64,000 bases of DNA from Stercorarius parasiticus. Its lineage: Eukaryota; Chordata; Aves; Charadriiformes; Stercorariidae. Numbering within the stretch: the first letter of the stretch is position 1; every line of letters begins with the position of its first letter. The position numbers and the translations under genes are program-made. Shown one piece after another: positions 26,701-38,840 of the stretch. The stretch is taken from assembly GCA_013396915.1 (NCBI GenBank), contig VWZL01004383.1:577693-641692 (forward strand), read 5' to 3'. Under the pieces are notes generated by a model that ran no database searches, was not told the DNA's origin, and worked only from the letters and a program-made list of their open reading frames with translations.

Positions 26701-27580
26701 CAGGAAGATTGATAGAAAAGAGGTACCTAAGCCATAGTATAGAGGAAGCTCTCACGTCTTTGAACAGTACAGTATTCCTCATGTGTCTGAATGTTTTGCT
26801 GATCCCTTCTCTTCCCTACCTAAAATGAAGGAAGAAACAACCAGCCAAGTCAAACTGATTTTTTCTTAGTAAAATCTTCATTTGGATCTGAACATTAACC
26901 CCAGTGTTCATAAAGAAACTTATGCCTATCTACCACTGAGTGAAAACACTCAAGTATTAGACTGCCCTATCTCATGTTTCTTTCCCATTGAGATGCTTAA
27001 ATGCTGCAAAGGACAGAAAATCTGGTTGCACAGCGGGGTGGGAAAACAGAGGAGCCACATATAACTGTAGCTCAGCTGTCCTATGCAACCCATTTCTGGT
27101 TCCTGGTGGACTATTACACAATGGAATAGTTAGTGACTGGATTTGGTACATCTTCCATGAGAAAGACTGAATACTGAAAATAATACAGTGCTTTGATGTG
27201 GGTGGCATATTAGTTACTTTGACAAAAGCATCAGCTGCCTTTCTGTCCAACCTCTGAAGAAAAGTTGGAGATTTTCTTCAAAAATCAGCTATCAAATCTT
27301 ATTTCAATAGGACATCAGAATCTCTGTAGCTTCTTTACTAAACATGGGCCAGAGATCAAGTTACCTAGAGTGCCAAGAGGGAACAAACACAGAATGAGAG
27401 AGCACAACATATTGCCAAAATGAAGGGATTTGGGATCTACAATAAATGCTTCTCTATAGACATCATTAACACTAGAAACAGATTTGTTTTCAGTTTTTCC
27501 TCTGGAACAGTCACAGCCAAACCTGGGCTGTATTATAGATTATAGAACTGAGGTCCTGGACTTCAAATTCCCAGAGCTAG
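23791..27580. other. Unique non-coding DNA, one ambiguous base
   Basis: No gene or interspersed repeat was recognised. A single undetermined base is at 25,293. The region around 25,340-25,450 is extremely rich in A and T. Confidence 0.55.
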
Positions 27581-27863
27581 TGTTGTAATTTAACCCCAGC
27601 CAGCAACTGAGCACTGCAGAACCGCTCGACCGCTTTCCCCCGGTGGGGTGGGGGAGAGAATTGGAAGGGTAAAAATTAAAAACTTGTGGGCTGAAATAAA
27701 GACAGTATAATAAATAAAGACAGTATAATAAATAAAGCAAAAGCTGCACACAGAAGCAAAGCAAAACAGGGAATTCATTCACTACTTCCCATTGTCAGGC
27801 AGGTGTTCAGCCATCTCCAGGAAAGCAGGCTCCATCATGTGTAATGGTTACTTGGGAAGACAA
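27581..27863 (-). mobile_element. Truncated ERV LTR, same family as 16,602-17,194
   Basis: Only the 3' part of the LTR, in element orientation, is present. The plus strand starts at tgttgtaatttaaccccagc, the complement of the LTR 3' end, and runs to cttgggaagacaa, after which similarity to the full copy stops. The matching part of the full copy is about 266 bp long. The extra length here is largely an 18-bp tandem duplication at 27,694-27,729. The upstream half is absent and no retroviral coding sequence is adjacent. Confidence 0.85.
27694..27729. repeat. 18-bp tandem duplication inside the LTR
   Basis: The unit aaataaagacagtataat occurs twice perfectly, followed by the first eight bases of a third copy. 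The related LTR at 16,602 has a single version of this segment, so the duplication arose in this copy. Confidence 0.9.
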
Positions 27864-29524
27864 GAATCTGCAGATACTGTCTGCTTCCACAACCTTCAAG
27901 CACAAGTTTCAGAAGTTCACTTGTAATTGCCTGCTTCCCATAGAATTGTTTTCCTTTATCTGTTTTGCCTCCTACTGCTTTCATTGAGTGTCCCATGGGT
28001 CTTGTTTTGTGTGATTTGGTGAACACCTTCTTCATGCATTTTGTGAACCTCATTAATATCTTCCCTCAACCTTCTCCTCACTAAACTGAAGATTTCCAGC
28101 CTTTCAGCAAATTGCATCTAATCCTATTGATTTATTGCCAAGACTTTCAGCAAATATCATCTAGTTCTCATGACTTACTGACACTTAACTTTGTTATTTA
28201 TCCTAAAACTTGCTATATACTTGCATCAAATTTGTCTAGCCTTTCTGACTTACCTGACACAAATAACACCAACATTTCTCCAAATATCTTCAGCAGTAGA
28301 AACTAATACAAAACAGTTCATTTTGCTTCTCTACTTTATCTTTATCATCCCTGACTGCCCCTTTCACACTTTTGTCATCAAATAGTTCCACTGATTCCCT
28401 AGCTGACTTCTTGCTTTTGATATGAAAGGTTTTTAAGATCAGTTTGAGCATTCTTTATTTGCATTTCAAATTATTTTTCAGCCCTTCTAACTTACTCTCT
28501 TCTTCTCATTCAGGCAAGCCTTCCATTTCCTAAAAGTCAGCCTTTTTCCTCTGACAGTTTCCTTAACTTTCTCAATGTGTTGCAGTTGTAAGGGGACAGG
28601 GTGTTTGGACCATTTTGTTTTCTTCTTGAATTGTAGCATAGATTTTACCTGAGATTTTGATATAAAAAATTTTAATAGCCTTCAATCTGTTAGTAAATTC
28701 ACACTTTTTTGACTGTTCTTTTTATGTTTTTTCCCTGCATCTTTATGTATTTCCCTCTTATGAATTTGAATATTACTATGCTAGATTTACTTTAATTATT
28801 GCTATAGCACTTATTACATCCTTTCTGTCCCCAGAAGCACATTGAACACATGCCACTTCCAACTTGCAGTTGCATGACTCTGAGACAGGTGCCCTTTTGC
28901 ATATCTTAGCTTTCTCCCAGATTCTCCCTTCTCATTGTTCAAAATGTTAATCTAAAATACTTTTCATTTTCATTACCTGTCTCCATTATGATTAAGTTTC
29001 AGGCCACGCTACCTGTGCAGATTCATCCTTCAGAGAAATTGCCCGTTTCCTAACATACCTGTAACCCTCCTATCTACACCATTGCTTCATTCACACATTT
29101 AGGCTTCAAATCTCTACCTGCTCCTCAGGTCTTGAACAAAGAGCTGGCAGAATCTCAAAGAATGCTACCATTGAGGTGTTAGTCTTTGCTCTCCTGCTTA
29201 GCAGTCAGCATTTATGTTTCAAAAGTTGAGTCAAAAAGCACTTCATTTTCCCATGCTTACTCATTCCTTGATCTCCCAGCTGAATCTAGCAGCAAAGATA
29301 CCAGTTGCCTGCATCAGCAACGTAGAGATTAGAGCAGTAAGTTTTGTGATGCATGGAACCATGAATCAAAGAAAAGGCAACCACTAATGAACCAGATAGT
29401 GCGTTCCGACTAACTCAGATCTTCAGTTCATCTTAACATAGACCATTAGCTATTATGTTGGTTGGAGTACGAGCTATTGAGATAGATATATGCCTTGATA
29501 TTTGACTTTATATGGCCCTTATTA
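27864..29524. other. Unassigned, pyrimidine-leaning non-coding DNA
   Basis: No gene was supported. Several parts (about 28,040-28,100 and 28,480-28,560) are C and T rich and faintly recall CR1 sequence, but I could not align them convincingly. The stretch may be an old, heavily mutated repeat. Confidence 0.4.
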
Positions 29525-29592
29525 CGTAGGATATTAGACTGACTGATCATAAAGGTCACTTCTGACTTTAAGAGCTACAGTTCTAGGAATTA
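29525..29592 (+). mobile_element. Possible ancient CR1-type LINE 3' end
   Basis: The text agactgactgatcataaagg followed by tcacttctgactttaagag resembles the final bases of old CR1-clade elements: a gactagatgatc block, then a ggtcccttctggcctta block. It lies in plus orientation, opposite to the younger copies. Upstream similarity could not be followed. Confidence 0.4.
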
Positions 29593-32500
29593 ATGTAGGT
29601 GATGATGACATATAGCAACTGCCATTCTAGGTCACATAGAACCAATAAATCTGAAGTTAGGTCTGATATTGCATTACAAGTATAAGTAATCCAACATAGC
29701 ATAAAATATGGATTTAAATGAGTGACAATTGATTTAAAGAAACAATAAAACTGCCATCTTCTGTAAAGATCAAATAGTAGCTGTTCAATTTTTTTACCTC
29801 AGTCTGCCCTCGTCCCACTCTGTCTCTTTTTTACACAGCATATTAGCACAACATGAACTGAAAGGAGAGACACCTCATCAAAAGGCTAGGACTGGTTTGG
29901 AGGAAAGAAGTAACTTCTCAGGAAAGGCTTAAACTTCCTAGGTACTCAGAAAACAATATGATCCTACAAAAACTTGGAAACTCATGAATGCGTTAAGAAA
30001 GGTGAGATCAACTGTGTCTATATACCCAATGGAAAGTAGGTCAATTGTGTCTACTCATTGGGCACGGACTGACAAAAGAGAAGCAAGAAAACCAGATGAA
30101 ACTGTGCGGATGTACATCTCAGAAATGTTCAATATATTTTTAAATGTTTAATCAGTTTTGACAATTATAACGTTTGCCATCTGATTGTGATCAATAGTCT
30201 TAAAACTCCTGGAAATAGTAGGAAAACATATTTTATATAACCTCATCAGTTTTAGAACATAAGTGAACATATGTTGAAGGGCTATGGACCTAGAGGAGAA
30301 ATAGGTGAATCATGTTATTTCTAGTTCACTCATCATGCATTGCTATTGTTTTCCGTTAGTTTGGAAAAGAAAACAATGGAAAAAAGTAATACCATGTCTT
30401 CCAACCTTAAATAAAAGCTATGCATTCTATAAAAACACCAGACAAGTCAGTATTGGAGATAGCAGGTCCACCCACAGAGCAGTAGGTAGTTGATACTTCT
30501 CATTTCCCTCTATGTAACAGGTGTGATTTTATACTCAATCCACACACACCACATACCAATAAAGCTGCTTTGTGAAGCCCAAATTCAGGATTTAAATGGC
30601 TTGTGCTATCAAAAGCTGTAAAGAAAAGTGTCAATTTAAAAACCTATTTTGACTCAGAACCATGGTCTGACTTACCTGTCGTCTTTGCAGCCTTTCTTCA
30701 TAGATGTAGATTCCCCAATAGCTTCTTAATGCATTCATGTTTTTCTTATGCATTAGGAGAATAGTTTGTTTTCCATAAAGCTCCAGGCTACTATGAGTTC
30801 CTTCAGCTATTATTTAAAGACAGTGGAATGAATCCTGGAATAATCACATCTGATGTCAACCTCATTGGTGTTTAGTTGTATATGTGGGCTCCATCACTTC
30901 AGTAATTAATTTGTATCGTAAGGTGAAGATCTCATCCTATAAAAATAAGAGCTGGGCAAGTTCTCATGAGCACAAAGTAAGAAGCAGCTACATATAGTGG
31001 TAGTCTGGGGCTTCCTGAAAAAGAAAATTCTCCAATTTTTGTTTGGGTATTAATTATTCAGTATTTATAAGTGTTTGCTGTGACAGATGGAGAAATGTGT
31101 CTGTGGCAAACTGGTTTTGACACATTTTGCTTTGTGAATATGTTTCTGTAATTGCCATCAGAGATTATGTATTCTATTCTATTTGACACTGGAGACTGTT
31201 TATATATATATACCCGGGTCAGATGGCAGAGTTCGTTTGGAATGTGGTGTCTGTCTCCCTTATTTTAAATAAATTAAAAATTTATAGTCCTATAATCACC
31301 TTTCAAGAGTCATTCAAAACTTGTTCTTCCAAAAAAAAGATGGCTAGAGATTTTTTTTAAAGAAATTCTCTTTTACATAACTCTCAACTCTTTTGACCAT
31401 TCAAAATTATGATCTCACTTTTTTTTCCTGTCCACCAATATAACATCTCCATCTATCATTTGTTAACAACCCTATCAAATAAGAGATTAAATCCGAAATG
31501 GCTTTAGTACAAGAATTCCTTTGCTTTTTAAAGAAGATTTTTCTATTTTGCAAATTTTATCTGGTCAAAATATGTCCTTGGGGACACAGGGGTCCTGTTC
31601 AGATAATAAGATTTCCACTTATTTCCCTGTTAAGGTGTCTTGGGCAACAATATGGTTTTATGCCCATGTTGTTCTCAAATATTTCCACCGCTGATCAGTA
31701 AATGTTTCTTGTAGCAGCACAACAGTAAATTTGACTTCTTCTCTGCTTGTAAAACCCTCTTAATTTTGGCAGGTCCACTGAGCCCTTTAACACTTATAGA
31801 AATCATTATTGTTGGCTCACACATACCAGCATACTTTGTCAGATTTTGTTTTGTTTTCAGGACATAATTCCACACCTGTCAGCATAAGGCTTGTTGATAT
31901 TTTTTATTAACTGTTAACATCTCTGGATGACATAAAAAAAAATAAAAAATGATTAAAATGACCTTTACGTAACATCTAGATTATTTTAGATGTTTCTTAA
32001 AATGACTGAAAAACTTTTTTGGTTCTTATGTCTTTTTTTTTTCCCACTCTAGACCCAAAATGTTTTCGTGATCTTTAAAGATTTTATTTGAAGTCTGCAT
32101 TTGTTTCTGTCTCACTTACCTAATTTATCTTAATCCTTTTAATAAATCTTTCTCTCTTGCTTGAACACTGAACTCCATTTGGGGACTCTCATCTGCAGCC
32201 TTCAGTGATGTGTGGGCACTAAACCGTCTTCATCAGAGATAGGTAACCAAGATAGCTGTTCAGAGCTATGCATCAGTACCCCTCGTACATTTTTCAGTAT
32301 CATGCAGTATTTTTTTTCTCCTTTAACTTTGCTATTAATCTGAGATAATGCCATTTCTTCCTCATTACTATTCCTGGCATTTTGTTTCTTTCAAGTTTTT
32401 TTTTCCACCTTCTCCACCCCCTAAACTTCATTATGATACCAAAATTTGCTGACAAGAAATATTCAATAATTAAGAAAAACTACAGAAACACTTTCAGTTG

Positions 32501-35500
32501 AAAGTAATTAATAAACTCCTGAAACAAATATTTTCATATTTCACAGAGTTACATACAGTTCCAGTTTCTTGTACAGAAATATATGTAATTGTTCCCTTTT
32601 GACTTATTCAATTAGTTATTAGGATATACTCCACACAGTTGAAACTATTTCCAGCATGGGGCTCAATTTACCTAATTCTCTTTCTAAGATCTGACCACTC
32701 CATTTAATCTATCCACTGAGACTTTTCTATAGTAAATGGAGAGAGTCCAGTACCTCCAGGGGACAATTCATCTCAATAAATGTAAATGCCTAGGGCAGAT
32801 GGAACAATTCTTTCACTGGCGGCGCTTCCTGTGTGCTTGAATCACTATAATAATCAGCTTGAAATTTTTCCCAATTGTTGTGACGTTTTGATCTGAAAAA
32901 ATAATGTCCAAATAGTGTGGACCAAAGCCCTAGTATCACTTTCTTATTTGTTTTTCCTTGTCTGCTGGCTCTAGATCTTGGTATTTTACAAAACTTCTTC
33001 CAAGGGCATGTTCCATATCACAAGATTTCAAAGAGTTTCAGATTTGCAATTAAGAGAGCCAGACTATCGTTTATAGGGTGTGAATCTCCTGAGCTTTGAA
33101 AAAAAAATTGACAGATCAGACACTTGATGAAATGTTGCTTTCAGTGACACACCACCAAGGTGAAGTCCATGGGTGAACTGCTTTTCAAGGAGTGGAGAAA
33201 AAGAGTTCTGTGAAAACTACTTACAGTCACATAACCTTTTCTCTTCAAGTAGTCCCCTAAGAATGTTACTAAAAAGACAATTAACGTGAAAAATGAATAT
33301 TATATACACTAAGAAGTGAGAGCCTTTGTGAATATCAGCCTCAATAAATTCTCGTTATTTACATATGAAGTAGTTTGAATTATCCTTGTAATTTTTTTCT
33401 GCTTTTCTGTTTCTTCCACTATTCTTATCAGCCACATTTTTGTCATTTTAAGTGCCTAAATTTATATTGAGTATTTAATTATCTTGACAGCTGATAACAA
33501 AACATGTGTTAAATAAGAAGTAGGTAGAATTATTTGAATCATTTCCTGAATTGCAACAGGAAAAGAATTAAAGTTAAACAAAACCCTCTAAATGAAAATA
33601 GGGAAGTAGAATTCCAAAGAGAGAAATACATTGGTTTTCAATCCAGTCACAACAGAATTAAGGTCTAATCCAAAGCCACTGAAATGAATAGGAGCATTTC
33701 CACTGAGCTGGCCTTGGATCAAGCTCCTGGTGCAGAAAGCAAAAAATCAAAGCTCTTTTATCTGTATTCATTGCACACACAAAAATAAAGGAGCACCATC
33801 CTGTATTCAAGGGAAAAAGAATGTTGACCCTGAATGAGTTACTGCAAGACCTGCTCATGTAGAATCCTGGTAAAACTAATAAAAATTTTTGAAAACTTTA
33901 TTTTCAAACTTTTTACTCCTAGTAGTTTGAAAACAATTTTCTTAATACTTTTAATCCATTGTCCACTAACAACAGAACAACTAGTCAAACAATTCAGACT
34001 TCCCTATATTCAAGTACCTTTTTAATGTATAAGTTGTGTAGTTTTAAAAATCAAGAAAGCCACCAAGTTAATACAATAAAACTAGGTTATACTCCACATA
34101 TGGAAAATATAATACATATCTGAAATATTAGAAAATAAACATATTTTTTAAATTTAATTTGGTGAACTATTAATGCAATCCATGATTGCAACATGCAAAC
34201 AAAGAAACCACAAAGGAACTATTGCACAATAAGGAGTTTCCAGGTAGATATTGGAAATTTCTTTCTGAAGTAGTGAAAATGTAATGGTCATGAATACAAT
34301 CAATTAAGAACCAGCCTAATGACTTTTTTAAAAGATTTCTTTAATTAGAACATGAAAGAAAATACACACCAAATTAATATCAGAATCTAGAACTTTAAGT
34401 AAGTTATATTAGTCCAAATTTGTGTTGATCTGGTGATTTATAGGTTATAAAAGCATTCCCTCAAAAACTTACTCTCTAAAAAGCCAAAACAAACAGAAGC
34501 AACAGAAAAAGCAGTAGCGTAATAGCAGAAAGACAAACAAGAAATAAGGGGCCCAGTGAAGTAAAACTGGCCTCATTCTGGTCATGATGAATTCCAGTAT
34601 TACACTGCTTATTTAGCTGTGATTTATATTTTGAAGGTATCAAATGATGTGTCCAAAAAACAGGGTAAGATTTCAAGATAAGCTTGAAAATAAAAATCTA
34701 AAAGTTAAAATTAATCTTTAAAGATCTTTAGTAGGACAAACACCACTTACTTTTGGATCTTTCTTCAACCTTTTGGCTACAATTAATGACAAAGACAGTT
34801 ATGAACTTTTCATGTAATTAAGACTTCAATTATCATTCATAGGCTACAATTCCAGGATTATTATTTTTTTAGGATTAGATTATTTTCCTCTTCCATGCTT
34901 CACAGATTAACTGAGCCTTCCGTGAAAAACTCTCTTCTTTCAAAACAGCTCATCTTTCCCCTCTTGATTATTAGTGGGATTAAGGCAGTGCATTGGAAAA
35001 ACTATTAACTGATTATAAACAACAACAACAAAAAGCACTGTTTGCAGTGAATAATTTGTGATCATGACACCGTAATTTTCACTCATGGTGTCATAAGGTC
35101 CCAAAGTGCTGTTTGCTCCCAATGTAAACCACTAAGGTAAATCGTGTCAGTAACCCGTGGAGTCTCCAGACTGATAATATTTAACAGTTACAGCATTTGA
35201 GGGATTTGCTGCAGAGACACTATTACCAAATTATGACCTAGAAAAAAACCAAAACCGTAATATGCAAAGTTAATTATTTTTAAACCTCTCTTGTCATATT
35301 TTTGAGTTGCATGCACCTTCAGATATTAGTTGACTTTATATGTGACATAGTGGAAGTAGAAGAGCAAGCAGACTAGTATAGGTCTCATAGAAGTAGGTAT
35401 ACATTGAATAATGGACCTGATTAGGTTTATAACCTGAGGGACAGAGACAATTTAGCACAGCACAATGACACTGTGCAATGTTTTGATACTTGAGGTGGCA

Positions 35501-36689
35501 TTTGTGCATCTTACAGAAATAACATCTTCCTTCACACTGCATTTTACTATAACAATTCCACAAATCCCTAAGGTTAAATGTTGAGTCTGTTGGCAATTTT
35601 AACAAATGTTGTCTCTTCCTTAGTGTTACTTAACTTATGCCCCTACCAAGACACACCCAAATTCTTCACTAAGCCCAAATTCTTCAAAGCCTTAATTTTT
35701 GGTGACTAGTATATAATTTCTGATATGTTAAATTATAAAATTTCGCCTTGAATTTTTCCAATTAGTTATTGCTCCAGTGTTCAGTCATTTAAACCTCACT
35801 GTATTGTGTCCCCTGAGACAGAAATCACAGGAAGAGAACACTGGGTAGGAAAGAATTAATTGCTTGAGCTCTTTGTTTCCTTCTTCCTTCCAGACCATCT
35901 TTGAAGCCCTGATGCACAGTCACAAATAACATTTCCTCACATGATTCAGAGGGGCACTATACCATGTTCACAAATCTATCCTCAGTCTGGTGGGACTAAA
36001 TTCCCTAGTTTCCCTCTTTGGTCTGTGAAAGTAGAGAAGTGTGTTTGGTAGCATGTTAAGACTTGCCCAAGTCAATGAGTCTAGGCCTATCTCTGTGTCA
36101 AAAATGCTCCAAAGAAATTTCCTCTTGATGAATCCATATTCACACTTTTCTTCTTCCTCTCTCAGTTTAGAAAAAAAAATAGGAGAGGGTGTACTACAGA
36201 TTGCAGGGAGAATTTCAAAGGCAGTAAGCGTATAGAGCTCTGTCACAAAATTCTTCTATTGGACTAGAGACTGATGTCTCATTTTAAAGCTGATGGGCCA
36301 ATTTTTAAGTCAAATTAATTCATTCTGTTAACAGAATAATACTTATGTGACCATAAATTTTCTTCTTTCATATACTTGACTGATGAAACTTAATTCAAAT
36401 ACATGTAAAAAAAATTCTAAAATTTGTAGCAAAGCAAATTAAAGAACATAATGCCAGATCAAAGACATTTTGCAATTCTAAAAATTATTTTGATGCACTT
36501 TATAGCTGTATCCTCCAAGAACCACATCTCAAAGATGCAGATGGAAAATCTTCAGAAGTGGAAATATTGTTTTACAGAAAAAGATGTTTATGTGGTTAAG
36601 TATTTCTATTTTACTTCAGTAATAATGGCCTTAAAAAGCTTTAGTCTTTCACTCTATATTTTAGCTATCTGTTCCCCAGTTGATCACTA
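29593..36689. other. Unique AT-rich non-coding DNA
   Basis: No gene was supported and no transposon recognised. A (TA)6 run is at 31,201-31,212, and a 13-bp direct repeat (cccaaattcttca) recurs 18 bp apart at 35,656 and 35,674. All open frames are under 95 codons without domain motifs. Confidence 0.55.
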
Positions 36690-37192
36690 ACCCCACCTGG
36701 AATATTGTATGTGGTAAAGGCCATAGATCTTAAGAGAATATTTGAAAGTTGGAGAGCTCAGGAACTGAAGAAAATTACTCTAAAGCTAGACAGTTTTTTT
36801 CCAAAGGACAAATCAGGTTTCATTCATCAGAAAAGCTGAGAAGTAACTTAATTACAGTGAATACAAGGGAGAATATTCACAAATAGCAGGTCTTCATTTA
36901 AAGACATGAGCAGCAGATATACCTGGAAGCAGAATCTAGCTGAGTACAAATTAGAAGGAAGGAACTGGGTGGTGGGAGGAGGAGAATTTAACAGGATACT
37001 TATGGAAGTAGATAAGAAGTGACAGATTCTCAATCTCATAATAGATTTGGATAAAAACTGGAGAATTTTAGGAACTACTGTTTGAACAAAATCCAATTAA
37101 GAGAGGTCTATTATAGGCAAAAGATGAGATAAAGTTGTTAGTGTTATACAAGTGAGACTATACAATTAAATAGTATCTTCTTTCTTAGCCCA
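36690..37192 (+). mobile_element. Ancient CR1/L3-like LINE, ORF2 end and 3' tail
   Basis: Although heavily mutated, the plus strand keeps the order of blocks found at the end of old CR1/L3-type elements. It starts with ccccacctggaatattgtatg (the HLEYC codons) at about 36,691. Next comes ctgagaagtaacttaattacag near 36,834, then a tggaagcagaatctagctgag block near 36,922. An aagtgacagattctcaatctc block follows near 37,017, with a gagactatacaat-type 3' end near 37,154. No frame stays open. The style matches elements widespread in reptiles and birds, so the insertion is probably much older than the minus-strand CR1 copies here. Confidence 0.65.
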
Positions 37193-38454
37193 GTGACTTA
37201 ATTAAGTAACTTTTTATTTTAATAATTTGTTTGACAAACTGTTGCAATGACATTAAGAATAATAGCTTTGGAGGAGAATTGTGCAGCAAAACAATAAAAA
37301 TCTTCTTTGCAAATGCCCAACACTACAAAAACAATGGAAACATATGGATAGAGGGTATATAAGATATACTGTATTTATATATACACAGAAATGTTTTCTA
37401 AATCAAGTGTGTGTCCAGAGCTTTGTCAGTTCTTTAAATACAGACATTACTAATGTAATATTCTGTACTGTTCTATAAAGGTTGTTATGGGCTAGCATGT
37501 CCAGGCCTGCTTGGAGACGTCTTAATCTGCAGATCACAGGCCATACAAGCTTTAATATTTCCTTTGGAAATGTTTGCATTTATAAATTCTTCTTGGAAAA
37601 GTGCAGTTAGATTTTGGAGTCATTTAGACTTTTGGAGTCATTCAGTTAGACTTTGGAACCAAACCTATTTACAGAAGGCTATAACTAATATATTTGTGAC
37701 ACAGGTAGTTTAAATTGTTCTCTGTAACATTCAAGGGCTCTCTCTCCTGTACATCACATTAATGAAAGTGGATGTTACAAAGTGCAGAATAACAGTCAAG
37801 CCAAGTTTAAAATCCAACCAATATTTATTTTATATTGTATTTTTAAAAAATACTTTGTTTCAGTAGCATGAAAATGTACTGAAGAAACCATTTCAGTTGT
37901 ATCTGAACATTCCAAAATTACGACTAAAATCATATACTGTAGTTCTGAACTACAAAGACCAGCTGAAAGTTGTGACACTTCTTTTATCAGAGAGGAGAAT
38001 GTGGCTGGAATAAATTCATTTGTGGTAACCCACCACTGTACAGAACTGAGAGAAGTGGCTATTATAACACAGGTGAGCGGCTGTATTTAAGACAAGGAAA
38101 CTGATGCTCTTTGATCAGTTTGGTTTTTTTCTCTGTGTGCCTAATATGAATATTATGTTTTACTCCTAGGTAAGGAAAGAGCTTTACTCATTTGTATCCT
38201 CTAAGAGAATCTAAAAGCTATATACTAACACTTAGCAGTTCTTAACAAGGTCTTCTAAAGTACTAGACTGTGGTTTCAGAAAAAAATGTTGGCTAAAAAG
38301 GAGATAACTTGCAAAATGTAGTAATTTGCAGTTTAAGGTGCTAATGAAGCATATCTTGTTTATGCAGCTATAGCTGAATCTTGAAAGTTTTAACACAAAC
38401 CAGTATCTTTCATTGTCTCATGCAGTAACTTCTGGCACCAGTCACAAGAGTTAG
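37193..38454. other. Unique DNA with a small triplicated motif
   Basis: No gene was supported. Near 37,607-37,660 a motif of about 18 bp (ttagattttggagtcat and variants) occurs three times in imperfect tandem. Confidence 0.55.
37607..37660. repeat. Imperfect triple tandem repeat, unit about 18 bp
   Basis: Three successive copies of a ttaga-ttttggagtca-like unit can be read at 37,607, 37,623 and about 37,644, the last two diverging by small changes. Probably local duplication. Confidence 0.65.
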
Positions 38455-38840
38455 AGAATCACTGATCAGTTGGAAGGGACCTCTAGAGATCATCTTGTCC
38501 ACGTCCCCTGCTGATAGAATCAACTAAAGGAGGTTGCCCAGGTCTGGAGCTAGTCAAGTTTTGAATATCTCCATGGATGGAGATTCTACAATCTCTCTGG
38601 ACAACCCATTCCAGTGCTTGACCACCCAGACCACAAAGAAAGGTTTTTCTTATGTTTAAATGGAATATTCTGTGTTTCAGTTTATGCCCACTGCCCCTTG
38701 TCCTTTCCTGGGCTTTTGTATACATTGTATGTGTATAAAACATAAATTATACACATAAATAATGTGTATAAAATGCTTTTATGCACATTATAGACACAGA
38801 GCTGGGCTTTTATACACATTGATAAGATTTCTCCCAGGCC
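38455..38840 (-). mobile_element. CR1 LINE 3' fragment with small insertion
   Basis: The plus strand shows a minus-oriented CR1 tail: agaatcactgatcagttgg, then aagggacctctagagatcat, a gaggttgcccaggtc block, and a ctctctggacaacccattcc block. A cactgccccttgtcctttcc block follows, equivalent to the usual CR1 order. At 38,708 the CR1 text is interrupted by about 94 bp of AT-rich palindromic sequence and resumes at about 38,802-38,840 with attgataagatttctccc. The open frame at 38,483-38,743 (minus) is the decayed ORF2 end. Confidence 0.85.
38708..38821. repeat. Palindromic AT-rich insertion flanked by 20-bp direct repeats
   Basis: Two 20-bp copies starting ctgggctttt and ending cattg (38,708-38,727 and 38,802-38,821) match at 18 of 20 positions and bracket about 74 bp. 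Inside are two adjacent hairpins. One has an 11-bp perfect stem (38,728-38,738 with 38,747-38,757). The other has a 14-bp stem with one mismatch (38,760-38,773 with 38,777-38,790). Both are built on a tgtgtataaaa-like motif. The arrangement suggests either a tiny insertion with a target duplication or repeated local copying through hairpins. Confidence 0.75.

Noticed and set aside
17195..27580. A provirus bounded by the two LTR copies
   Set aside because: No gag, pol or env similarity was seen between them, the second LTR is only a half copy, and they have no matching flanks.
31215..31235. Second CTCF site (cagatggcagag)
   Set aside because: Only the right half fits; the left half of the motif is wrong at several positions.
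34440..34470. TATAAAAG near 34,447 as a promoter
   Set aside because: No CCAAT or GC box, no CpG enrichment; expected by chance in such AT-rich DNA.
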